The notes beneath the pieces were generated by a model. That model did not search any database, was not told where the DNA came from, and worked only from the letters and a program-made list of their open reading frames with translations. The position numbers and the translations under genes were made by a program. Shown here one piece after another: positions 11,690-22,776 of a stretch of 64,000 nucleotides of DNA (the stretch's first letter is position 1; the number at the start of each line of letters is the position of its first letter). The stretch lies in assembly GCF_002288925.2 (NCBI RefSeq), contig NW_022097993.1, positions 10,122,811-10,186,810 of the forward strand, written 5' to 3'. The stretch comes from Delphinapterus leucas (Eukaryota > Chordata > Mammalia > Artiodactyla > Monodontidae).

Positions 11690-12342
11690 GTGAAGAAAAC
11701 AAGAAACCCCTACACCCACTTGAGAAGACGACAGTGTTTCTTTAATACTACATACGTGATTACAGGTCTAGTGTTACAGAAAGCTGTGGCCAAGTCAGTC
11801 ACAATGTAATGTAGCCATCTGAGATAAGGATATGTTAAAATAAGCCCACAAGATTGCACAAATTCTAAAACCAGGAAGCCACGAAGCTGTGAATGATTAG
11901 ATTGTATTCAGTTTTCTCCAGAAGAGGAAGTTTCTTCTCACCCTCAAGGATCATTATGTTTCATTATGGTGGAGATATTTGCAGATTGATAAAAAGAGTG
12001 GGAAATCCACTAGTCTAGGCTGTTGAAAATGCCCCTGAAGAATGATGATGACCAATCAGCAATGTGATCCCTAATTTGATTTCCTAAATGGATTTAACCA
12101 AAAAGACTGGGATCGGAGGCACCGTGAGCCTGTGGTCAGTTGGCTATTGTGCAAGATTTAGAGTTTGGTGTATATTTATAATATGATATCCGGTTGAAAA
12201 TGAGCTTCTTATGAGTCTGGGTATTATGTGTCAACCTGAGATTCATTTCACCTGTGGGAGAAGCGATGAAACTGTGTCCTGAACATTAGAGCTTGGGTGC
12301 AGTCCCAGAACCTAAGGTGACATGTCAGGATATGACCAGCCC
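11690..12342. other. Non-coding stretch
   Basis: Nothing recognised between the SINE and the minisatellite. Confidence 0.5.
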
Positions 12343-12591
12343 AAAGGATCCAGCCTCCACCCACAGGACCAGCCTCCAGTCACAGGACCCAGCCTCCGCT
12401 CACAGGATCCAGCCTCTACCCACAGGACCAGCCTCCAGTCACAGGACCCAGCCTCCACTCACAGGATCCAGCCTCCACTCACAGGACCCAGCCTCCACCC
12501 ACAGGACCAGCCTCCACTCACAGGACCCAGCCTCCACCCACAGGACCAGCCTCCACTCANNNNNNNNNNTGGGATCCAGCCTCCACCTGGC
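12343..12591 (+). repeat. GC-rich minisatellite, 19/20-bp units, interrupted by a 10-N gap
   Basis: Eleven units of the form ACAGGAYCCAGCCTCCACYC run from 12343 to 12559, alternating 19-bp (ACAGGACCAG...) and 20-bp (ACAGGACCCAG... or ACAGGATCCAG...) versions. A twelfth degenerate unit follows the N run (12560-12569). A partial unit (caggatatgaccagcc) precedes the array. The plus-strand frames of 98 and 110 aa are repeat translations, not genes. Confidence 0.95.
12560..12569. other. Assembly gap (10 N)
   Basis: Ten unspecified bases interrupt the minisatellite in mid-unit. The true array length is therefore unknown. Confidence 0.99.
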
Positions 12592-12744
12592 AACCACCAT
12601 CCATTTTTTGCTTCCTAGCTCTTGAAATACAATACTGCCCTATTTAGAGAGATCACTTGTAAAAAGAGTTAGCAAGAAGGGCAAGGTTCTCAAAATCATA
12701 GAGCTCCCTTTGCCTTCTCAGGCTCCAGTGATGCTGAGTGTATG

Positions 12745-13090
12745 ACTTGCTTTGTTCCCTGAATCACGATGTCTGTCATTTCTCTCCTTCTACCAGGAAT
12801 GCCCTTTCCCTCCTCACAGTTTGAATGCCTTACACTCACCAACTCCAGGAGGTTTTCTTTGACCTAATTTCCCACCCCCACACACACCGGATTAGGAACT
12901 TTTATCTGGTGCTCCTTAGAAACAGTCTTGCTACTGCATCTCCACATTGCTTTAAAATGATCCATTTATTGGTCGGCTGACTACAATGCTCCTTAAGTGA
13001 AACTTAGCCCTTATTCATCTTTATGTTCCTAGCACCTTACATTATGCTTAATAGCCAGGAAGCCCTCAATACATTTTTTATGAAAAGAAT
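12745..13090 (+). repeat. L2 LINE fragment
   Basis: The order of blocks follows the L2 3' end: 'ctaccaggaatgccctttccc', 'tgaatgccttacactcaccaactccaggaggttttctttgac', 'acaatgctccttaagtg', 'ttatgttcctagcaccttacattatgcttaatag' and 'ccctcaatacattttt'. Strongly diverged. Confidence 0.75.
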
Positions 13091-13256
13091 GCCCTGCTAA
13101 TTCAATTATATTTCCCACTAGAACTCAACCTTCATAACATTTGCACAAAATGACAGTTCCCGACATGGGGTGATTCTTGGGTCAGCAAATGATTATATTT
13201 CCCAGTAAATACATTTTAAAATGCATATTTTGTAGGATACTTGTATATATGTCACT

Positions 13257-13470
13257 TTCTATGCACCAGGAGCTATTCTAAGAGCTTTATAAATATTAAC
13301 TTGAATTATCTTCATATCAAACTTCTGAAAGAGGTGGTATCACTACCCCACTTAGAGTTGGGGAAACAGAGATACAGTGAAGTTATGTAACTTGGCTGAA
13401 GATGGCTCAGCCAGTAGGGGGAAAAACCAGGATTTGAATCCAGGCAGCCTGGCTCAGAGCCCAGAGCCTT
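13257..13470 (-). repeat. MIR SINE
   Basis: The complement of MIR is visible: 'gcaccaggagctattctaagagctttataaatattaac', 'ccacttagagttggggaaacagagatacag', 'aagttatgtaacttggctgaag' and 'ggatttgaatccaggcagcctggctc'. Nearly complete. Confidence 0.88.
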
Positions 13471-14639
13471 CCCTGCCGGCCTAATGGATTTGCCAGTAAG
13501 TCTTCATCCACAGAATGAGTGGCCATGCTTGTACGAAGAAGTCTGGATGTATACGTCATTTCCTCTCTTTCCCCCTTGCTTTGCCTTCTAAAACGGATGT
13601 CTTTTAAACCTCTCACTTTAGACAAGCATTTTATTGAAGTACTTTCCTCTAAGGAGCCTGGCCTATTTTACAAAAAGGAAAAATGAAAAACAAAACCAGG
13701 AGCTCAATAATCCTCATGAAATCCATTGAGGAATGTACATTGTAAGAAAAGGAAATATTTCTAAATGGGTATTTAGCTGGATTTTTATCCCCTTAAGATA
13801 AGACTGAATAATGATTTCATTCTGCCCTGGGATTGGGAAAAAAACGCTCTTGTAAGTCTTGGAAAGGAAGCAAAAGGATATAAGGGCTCTTCATGAAAAT
13901 GTTCTATTTCCATTTTTTTTTGAAGTTCAAATTCTGTGATGATTAGCTGCAGCTGACCTTGACTTTCCACACTGCTTCAGGAGGCATATGCTATCATAGA
14001 GATCAGAAATCAAATGGATTAGGCTCTCTCTTCAGCTCAACACTTAAATTGCAGCTGGAAGAAGCCATCTTTAGGACAGTCAGCCCCCAAAACATTTCTT
14101 CAGAGGTTTCTTTGCCAGAGGGAATGGGGCTTCTTTGCTGGCAGTGCAATCGAGTCATAAAGGAGAAAAACATTGAGACGAAAGCTGCCAGGACTAATTA
14201 ATAACAATTAAATTGTTATGTTTGTAAATGGATCATTATGAGTTAAAGGAAAGATGCTTTGCCACTGTTTAGAAAACTGACCAAGAAGACTCCTCAAGAA
14301 ATTAATTTGGAAAATCGTGTCTTTAGCAAGCCAATATGTAAGGTGCAAATTGTATGCCCTTATGTTGTCTATTGGAAATAAGAAAATTTTCATTATGAAA
14401 GAAGATTGAGAGGGACTTACATTTTGCAAAGTTAAGATATCAGGGACCAGATTTATCTTCCAATCAAAAGAAAACCAAAATATACAAGGACTAGACCTCA
14501 GGCAACAAAATACAGTGACCATCGAGACACAAGAAGTAAATAAGATGAACTTATATTGCCCCAGTTTACTTCTGGGAGGGGTAAACCAGGTAGAGACAGC
14601 CGACTCTCTACGTTGGGGAGAGCAGGCCAGTTAGTTCTC
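13471..14639. other. Single-copy stretch with a possible conserved element
   Basis: No repeat recognised. The part 13930-14260 has an enhancer-like look: TAATTA motifs, ATTTGAAT-like AT blocks and a 19-bp near-perfect palindrome at 14201-14219. The minus-strand 104-aa frame (14208-14522) has no known domain. Confidence 0.4.
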
Positions 14640-17600
14640 AGGAGAGAATACTGGAAAGCAGAGAGATACACAAAGAATTCGAGATATTTGCAAAGGGCCC
14701 ACTAAAGTATTCAGCTGAGTACTGTTCAGTGCATTAATGTGAGGAAATTACTCTAGTCTAGAGTAAGAACTACCCAAAAAGATTAAAGGGAATAGTACTT
14801 GTGGTTCACATCAGACCAAAAATCATATTTTCTCATAGCAGCCAGACTGAACATTCTCAGAACTCACAAGGCATTGTGTAGAGCACTCAGACGGATCTTA
14901 GTTCTTTCAGTGATGAATGACTAGCCTTGGACTAAACATGCTCTTGTTCCACATAACACATCTAAAAAGGAAGGCCAGAGAGGATCAAACTCTTTGCAAG
15001 TAACTTAACTGGGTCACAGAATAAACATAAATAATAATATATAGGAATACAAAAATATCCAGCCACCAACAAGACAAAATTCACAATGCTCGGGAACAAA
15101 TAAAAAATTTCTAGTCATGGAAAGAAGCAAGAAAATAGGATCTGTGAGGAGAAAAAAAATCAACTAATCAAAACTGATCCAAAACTGATATAAATGTTAA
15201 AATTGTCAGACAAGAGCATTAAAACAGTCCTGACAGCTGTAGTCCAGATATTTAAAAGATAAGAAGAAACATGGAAAATATTTTTTAAAGACCCAAATCA
15301 AACTTCTAGAGAAGAAAAATACAATGTGTGAGACGCATAATGCACTAGATGGGAATTAATGACAGGTTAAACATTGTATAAGAAAAGATCAGCGAACTTG
15401 AAGACATAGCAATGGAAACTAACCAAAATGAAACAGAAAAAAAAAAAAGAAAAAATAGTCAGAGTATCAGTGAGTATGGGCAATTTCAACCCAAATCCCT
15501 GAATGGAAAGAAAGCAGAGAGAAAAGAAAAGTTAGTTGAAGAAATAATGTCTAAAATGATTCCAAATTTGTGGAAAACTATAAACCCACATATCCAAGAA
15601 GTGCAATAAACTCCAAGCACAAGAAACATAAAGAAAACTACACCAAGGCTTACATCATAATCAAATTGCTCAAAGCCAGTGATAAAAGGAAATCTCAAAA
15701 GCAACCAGAGAATAAACACATTACCTTCAGCATAATAAATGTAAGAATGACATCAATTTCTCATCAGAAAAAATACAAGTGAGAAGAGAGCAGAGCAACA
15801 TCTTTAAAATACTAAAAGTCAATAAAAAGCAACAGATAACCTAGAATTCTATGCTCAGAACTCAACAGGAAGACAAAATAAAGTCCTCTTCAGACATACA
15901 AAAGGTAAAAGTATTTGTCATCAGTTTCTATCTTAAGAAAATAGAAAGAAAACATCAAGTTAAGCCCAACATAGGCAGACTAAAGGTGATAAAAATTTAC
16001 AGTGAAAAATAATTAAATAAAAAACAGAAAAGCAATAGAGAAGAGCAATGAAATCAAAAGCTAGATGTTTGAGAAAATCACTAAAATTAATAAACCGCTA
16101 GCCAGACTGATGGGGAAAAAACCCAGTGGACACAATTACCAAGATCAATAAAGGGGTAGTAACTATAGACTCTATAGATATTGCAAGGATAGTATATGAA
16201 CATTAATATATGAATAACATAAACAATTTTATGCCAATGAAATCTACAACTTAGACGGAATTGATGAATTTCCTTGAATGATACAAACTCCCAATGCTCA
16301 ACCAAGAAGAAAAAGATAACATGAGCAATCACATTCCTTTTAAAGTAATTGAACTTGTAGTATAAAACTTTCCCACAATGAAAACTCCAGATCCAAATGG
16401 CTTACCAGTGTAGTGACAAATTTTAAGAAGAAATAATACAAATTCTAACCAACTCTTTCAAGAAAATTGAAGAGGAGGGAATACTTCCCAACTCATACTA
16501 TATCCTGCTACCAAAACCAAACAGTTATAAGCAAAGATAACTATAGACCAGTGTCCTTCATAACCATAGATTGAAATTTTCTATCAAAGACCACAATGAT
16601 CAGCTCAGTAGATGTAGAGAAGGCATTTGACAAAATTACAGTCATTCCTGATAAAAACTCTTGACAAATGGGATAGAAGGGAATTCTCTCTGTCTGATAA
16701 AGACATCATCGAAAAGCCTATGGTTAACATCACATTATATTTAATGTGAAAGAGTTAGTGCTTTTCTCTTAAATTAAGAATGAGACAGGGGCCTCTGCTC
16801 TCATTACTTTTATTCAACATTTAACTGTAGGTTTTAGCCAGTGCAATAAAGAAATACAAAAACGTAAGGCATCCACACTGGAAAGGGAGAATTAAAATTT
16901 CTTATTCATAAGCATGATCATCAATGTAGAAAATCCAACGAAATCTCAAAAAAAGCTCTTAAAACTAACAAGTTTACCTAAATTTCAGGATTCAACCTGA
17001 ATATATAAAAACCAATTATATCTAGGTATTTTAGCAACATACTATCAGAAATTGATATTTTAAATATCATGCCATTCACAATAGTATCTTAAAAATAAGA
17101 AATTGTTAGGGATTAAATTTGACAAGAGATGTGAAAGACTGGTACACTGAAACTACGAAATATTGATGAGAGAAATTAAAGAACTAAATACATGTAGAAT
17201 ATAACATGTTCGTTAACCAGAAGACTCAATGTGAAGAAAGCAATTATCCCCAAATTGATTTATAAATTCAACATAATCCCTATCAAAAGGCCCAGAAAAT
17301 TTGTTATAAATGGACACATTGATACTAAAATTTGTATGGAAATGCAAAGGACATAGAATAGCCAAAGCAAACTTGACAAAGAAGAACAATATAGGAAGAC
17401 TTCGATTACCTGATTTCAAACATTGTATATGGCTACAGTTAACAAGCAGTGTGCTGTTAGCATAAAGAAATAGATTAAATTATTTATGGACAACTGATTT
17501 TAACAAAAGTGCAAAAGCATGAATGGAGAAAGCATAGATTTTGTTTTCACAAATTGTGCTGGAACAATTGGATTTCCATATGAAAAGAAAAATGAAAAGA

Positions 17601-18710
17601 TACTTCATATTTTATGCCAAAATTAACTCAAAATGGAGCACAGACCTAAATGTAAAACCTAAAACTATAAAATAACTTAAAAGAAAACACAAGAAATCAT
17701 TGATACATGGAGTCAGGCAAAGATTTATTGAAGACAACAACAGAAGCACAGTACCTAAAACTAAAAGTGATAAATTGGACTTCATCAAAATTAAAACTTC
17801 CTGCTCATCAAAAGCAGCAACTCTTTAACTTCTGTTAAACAATTAAAGGACAAGCCACAGCTTGGAAGAAAATATTATCAAATAATATATCAGATAAAGA
17901 ATTTGTATTCAGAATATATAAGCAAGTCCTTCAGTTCAATAATACGAACATAAACAACCCAATTAAAAAATGAGCAAAAGAGTTGAATAAGTATTTTGCC
18001 AAAGAAAATATACAAATGGCCAATAAGTATTGAAAAGATGATCAGTATAATTTTTCATTAGGAAAATGAAAATTAAAACCACAATTAGATGCAACTACAC
18101 ATCAACCAGGATTGATATAACCAAAAAGACCAACAAGGGCAAGTGTTGGTAGGTTGTGGAAAAACTAGGACCCTTGTGTCTTGCTGGTGGGAACGTATCA
18201 GGTACAGCCACTTTGAAAATCAGTAGGTCAGTTTCTTAAATATTAAACCTAAACATACCATAGATTTCAATAATTATATTCTTAGATAATAACCTACCTG
18301 AAAAAAGGCTTGTGTATGAATGTTCATAGCACTGTTATTCATACTAGTCAAAAACTGGACACAATCTAAATGTCCATAGAGTGAGGGATGTACCAACAAA
18401 ATGTGAATATCTATACCATGGAGTATTATCCATCAATAAAAAGGAATGAAATACTAATACATGCTGTAACACAGGTGACCCTCTAGCCAGGCTCTCAAGG
18501 CTAGACTGTAGGATTCCATGTATCTGAAGTTTCCCATAAGAATCCATCTATAAAAACAGTAAGCAAATCACTGGTTCCCTCGGCCTTGGGTTTGGAATAA
18601 TGAATGGTTACAAATAGATTTAAGGGATCTTTTTCAGTGGTGGAAGCTTCTAAAGCTAGATTTGGATTATGGTTGCACAATTCTATAACTTTACTAAGAA
18701 TCATTTAATT
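14640..18710 (+). mobile_element. Decayed near-complete L1M element
   Basis: Read in order: 5'UTR-like sequence (about 14640-15050), ORF1 region (about 15050-15960; 'caaattgctcaaagccagtgataaa', 'acaaaataaagtcctcttcagacatac'), ORF2 (about 15960-18080; 'gatgtagagaaggcatttgacaaaatt', 'aatttgtatggaaatgcaaagg', 'gacttcatcaaaattaaaact') and 3'UTR to about 18710. All frames are broken every few hundred bases (longest about 80 aa). This is an ancient mammalian L1, older than the minus-strand L1s at 19.9 and 35.6 kb. Confidence 0.85.
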
Positions 18711-19484
18711 ATCACTAAGAAGGATCTTATTATATATAAATTATAATAAGGGTGTTTACTAAAAGACTGTATGAATATCTATTCTCACATTCCTTCCAGA
18801 TTGCCTTAAGCAAACTAATAACAAAAGTAAATGTAATGACTTTATATTAATGATTTTTTCAATAAGAAATTTTATAAAGAAATAGCCAATCTGGGCTTTT
18901 TTTTTTTTTTTAGTTTGGATAACTATATAAACTACTGCTTTTCTTTTCCAGAAAACAAAACTGTAAGCAAGCAAAAACTTTGCAAGACAAATTATTCATC
19001 TTCAGCAGTTTTACACCAGTATATATTTGTCAAACTCTTTAGAAGCTATCACAATCCTACAGTGTAGATAGATGAAACGTTTGGGCTCATCTCAAAAGAA
19101 ACTTAAGGCAGCATTGAGTCTCAAAAGTCAACTAATCTCAGAATTGAAAGAAAACTTTGTCCTTAATGGCAACTCACTGACGTCTAAATTCCCCCCTTGA
19201 CCACTCCCAAGAGTTCATCAGATCTCTGCTGGAGGACTTTTCATAGAAGCATAGAACTTGTGCCCAAGAGGGAAAATTTCATCTTTGCAAAGCACTGACA
19301 GCCAGAAAAACCAACCATGGACTTTCTGTAGCTTCCATCCACAACGTGAAGCTGATAGGAGGGAAGAGAGGTACACCAGTCTCTAGATGCCCTGGCCTCT
19401 ATACTTCACACATGCACACCACACAAGTAGTGTATATAGAACACATGGATGGAAACAATCCATATCTTAGAGTCCTGAATCTCC
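18711..19484. other. Non-coding stretch
   Basis: AT-rich with a T-run at about 18897-18911. Nothing recognised. Confidence 0.5.
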
Positions 19485-19590
19485 TTTGGATACAAGTTCC
19501 TTGAGAGGAGGGACAAAGTTCATCATGTTCACCAGGTATCCATAGAGCCCATCAGTGTGCCTGGGAATTTAGGGACTCAATCAATAATTT
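19485..19590 (+). repeat. L2 3'-end fragment
   Basis: It resembles L2: 'caagttccttgagaggagggacaaagttcat', 'ggtatccatagagccca' and 'gactcaatcaataattt', matching the order of the L2 3' terminus. Confidence 0.6.
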
Positions 19591-19924
19591 CCAACTAAAC
19601 TTATAATTTTATAACACAAACAAGCATCTGTAAATCTCCTGAACAATTTTCCCACATGTCTATTCCATAGACATTTATTTTATGTTGTTGTTTTGCATAA
19701 ATTAATACCTTTTTTGTTATATATGATTTATAAAAAAAATACGGGAAAGTATTAGAATAGGTTGTTAGGGAAAAGATGAGGAAGTTACTAATTTTACTGA
19801 TGTGACTAAAAATGACCCTGGAACTTGCCACATGACGGAAAGTGAACTTTGTTTTATAGCTACTTTTAGTATTAGAAAATACTATTGTGACAGTGTTTAT
19901 CACCAAGTTATCAGAAGGCATAAA
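19591..19924. other. Non-coding spacer
   Basis: AT-rich. The 106-aa minus-strand frame (19601-19921) shows no domain. Confidence 0.45.
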
Positions 19925-22776
19925 TCATGAGGATTTTTTTAAAATATTGGAGTATAGTTGAGATACAATGTTGTGTTATTTCAGGTGTACAGCAAATTGA
20001 TTCAGTTATACATATACATATATCTATTCTTTCTCAGATTCTTTTCCCATATAGGTTATTACGGAATATTGAGTAGAGTTCCCTGTGCTATACAGTTGGT
20101 CCTTGTTGATTATCTATTTTATATATGTATATGTATATATATGTCTGTATATGTTAATCCCAAACTCCTAATTTATCCCTCCCCACCACCTTTCCCCTTT
20201 GGTAACCATAAGTTTGTTTTCTATGTCTGTGAATCTCTTTCTGCTCTGTAAACAAGTTCATTGGTATCATTTTTTTACATTCCACCTATAAATGATATCA
20301 TGTGATATTTGTCTTTCTCTGTATGACTTACTTCACTTAGTATGATAATCTCTAGGTTCATCTATATTGCTGCAAATGGCATTATTTCATTCTTTTTATG
20401 GCTGAGTAGTATTCCATTGTGTGTATATACCACATCTTCTTTATCCATTCATCTGTCAATGGACATTTAGGATGCTTCCATGTCTTGGCTATTGTAAATA
20501 GTGCTGCTATGATCATTGGAGTGCATGTATCTTTTCAAATTATGGTTTTCTCCAGATATATGCCCAGGAGTGGGATTGTTGGATCATATGGTAGTTCTAT
20601 TTTCAGATTTTAAAGGAACCTCCATACTGCTCTCCATAATGGCTGTACCAATTTACATTCCCACCGACAGTGTAGGATGATTCCCTTTTCTTCACACCCT
20701 CTCCAGCATTTATTGTTTGTAGACTTTTTGGTATGGCCATTCTGACTGGTGTGAGGTGATACCTCATTGTATATTTGATTTGCATTCTCTAATAATTAGC
20801 AATGTTGATCATATTTTCATGTGCTTTTTGGCCATCTGTATGTCTTCTTTGGAGAAATGTCTATTTAGATCTCTGGCCCATTTTTTGATTGAGTTATTTG
20901 TTTTTTTGATATTGAGCTGCATGAGCTCTTTGTATATTTTGGAGATTAGTCCCTTGTCATTCGCATTGGTTGCAAATATTTTCTCCCATTCTGTAGGTTG
21001 TATTTTCATTTTGTTTATGGTTTTCTTTGTTGTGCAAAAGTTTTAAGTTTCATTAGGTCTCATTTGTTTATTTTTGTTTTTATTTTCATTACTCTAGGAA
21101 GTGGAGCAAAAAGATATTGCTTCAGTTTATATCAAAGAGTGTTCTGCCTATGTTTTCCTCTTGGAGTTTTATAGTATCTGGTCTGATATTTAGGTCTTTA
21201 ATCCACTTTGAGTTTATTTTGAGTGTATGGTATTAGAGAATGTTCCAATTTCATTCTTTTACATGTAGCTGTCCAGTTTTCCCAGCACCACTTACTGAAG
21301 AGACTGTCTTTTCTCCATTGTATATCCTTGCCTCCTTTGTCATATTAATTGACCATAGGTGCATGGGTTAATCTCTGGACTTTCTATCCTGTTCCATTGG
21401 TCTATATTTCTGTTTTTGTGCCAATACCATACTGTTTTGATTACTGTAGCTGTATATATAGTCTGAAGTCAGGGAGCCTGATTCTTCCAGCTCCGTTTTT
21501 CTTTCTCAAGATTGCTTTGGCTATTTGGGGTCTTTAGTGTTTCCATACAAATTTTTAGATTTTTTTGTTCTAGATCTGCTTAAAATGCCATTGGTAATTG
21601 GACAGGGATTCCATTGAATCTATAGATTGCCTTGGATAGTATAGTCATTTTGACAATATTCATTCTTCCAATCCAAGAACATGGTGTATCTTTCCATCTG
21701 TTTGTGTCATCTTTGATTTCTTTCATCAGCATCTTATAGTTTTTAAAGTACAGGTCTTTTGCCTCCTTAGGTAGGTTTATTCCTAGGGTTTTTGTTTGTT
21801 TGTTTGTTTGTTTTTAATGTGATGGTAAATTGATGAGCTCTAGTAGTTTTCTGGTAGCATCTTTAGGATTTTCTATGTATAGTATCATGTCATCTCCAAA
21901 CAGTGACAGTTTTACTTCTTTTCCAATTTGGATTCCTTTTATTTATTTTTCTTCTCTGATTGCTATGGCTAGGACTTAGAAAACTATGTTGAATAAAAGA
22001 GGTTAGGGTGGACATCCTTGTCTTGCTCCTGATCTTAGAGGAAATGTTTTCAGTTTTTCACCATTGAGTATGATGTTAGCGGTAGACTTAGCTGTAGGTA
22101 TATGGCCTACCTATGTTGAGGTAGGTTCCCTCTGTTCCCACTTTCTGGAGAGTTTTTATGACAAATGGGTGTTGAATTTAGTCAAAAGCTTTTTCTGCAT
22201 CTATCGAGATAATCAAATGGTTTTTATTCTTCAATTTTATAATGTGGTGAGTCACATTGATTGCTTTATGGATATTGAAAAATCCTTTCATCCCTGGGAT
22301 AAGTCCCACCTGATCATGGTGTATGATCCTTTTAATGTATTGCTGGATTTTATTTCCTAGTATTTTGTTGAGGTTACTTGTGTCTATGTTCATCAGTGAT
22401 ATTGGTCTGTAATTTGCTTATTTTGTGGTATCTTTGCCTGCTTTTGGTATCAGGGTGGCCTCATAGAAAGAGTTTAGGAGTGTTCCTTCCTCTGTAGATT
22501 TTTGGAATAGTTTGAGAAGGGTAGGTGTTAACTCTTCTCTAAATGTTTGGTAGAATTTGCCTGTGAAGCCATCTGGTCCTGGACTTCTGTTTGTTGGGAG
22601 TTTTTTAATCACACTTTCAATTTCAGTACTTGTAATTGGTCTGTTCGTATTTTCTATTTCTTCCTAGTTCAGTATTGGAAGATCATACATTCCTAAGAAT
22701 CTGTCCATTTCTTCTAGGTTGTCCATTTTATTGGCATAGAGTTGCTTGTAGTAGTCTTCTTTGTACTTCTGTGGTG
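19925..22776 (-). mobile_element. 5'-truncated L1, 3'UTR and most of ORF2
   Basis: On the minus strand the element starts in ORF2 upstream of the reverse transcriptase (22776) and runs to the 3'UTR end at 19925. RT-region remnants include [12 protein letters not shown] (22418-22612), [14 protein letters not shown] and SIDAEKAFD (22178-22393); the C-terminal piece carries YHLTPVRMA (20603-20785). A (TTTG)n expansion interrupts it at about 21789-21815. No frame exceeds about 100 aa. No convincing TSD was found. Confidence 0.92.

Noticed and set aside
12293..12625. Ser/Gln/Pro-rich tandem-repeat protein of 98-110 aa, or a CRISPR array
   Set aside because: Units of 19-20 bp mix in a way that breaks frame between 19- and 20-bp versions, and there are no unique spacers. 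It is a minisatellite.
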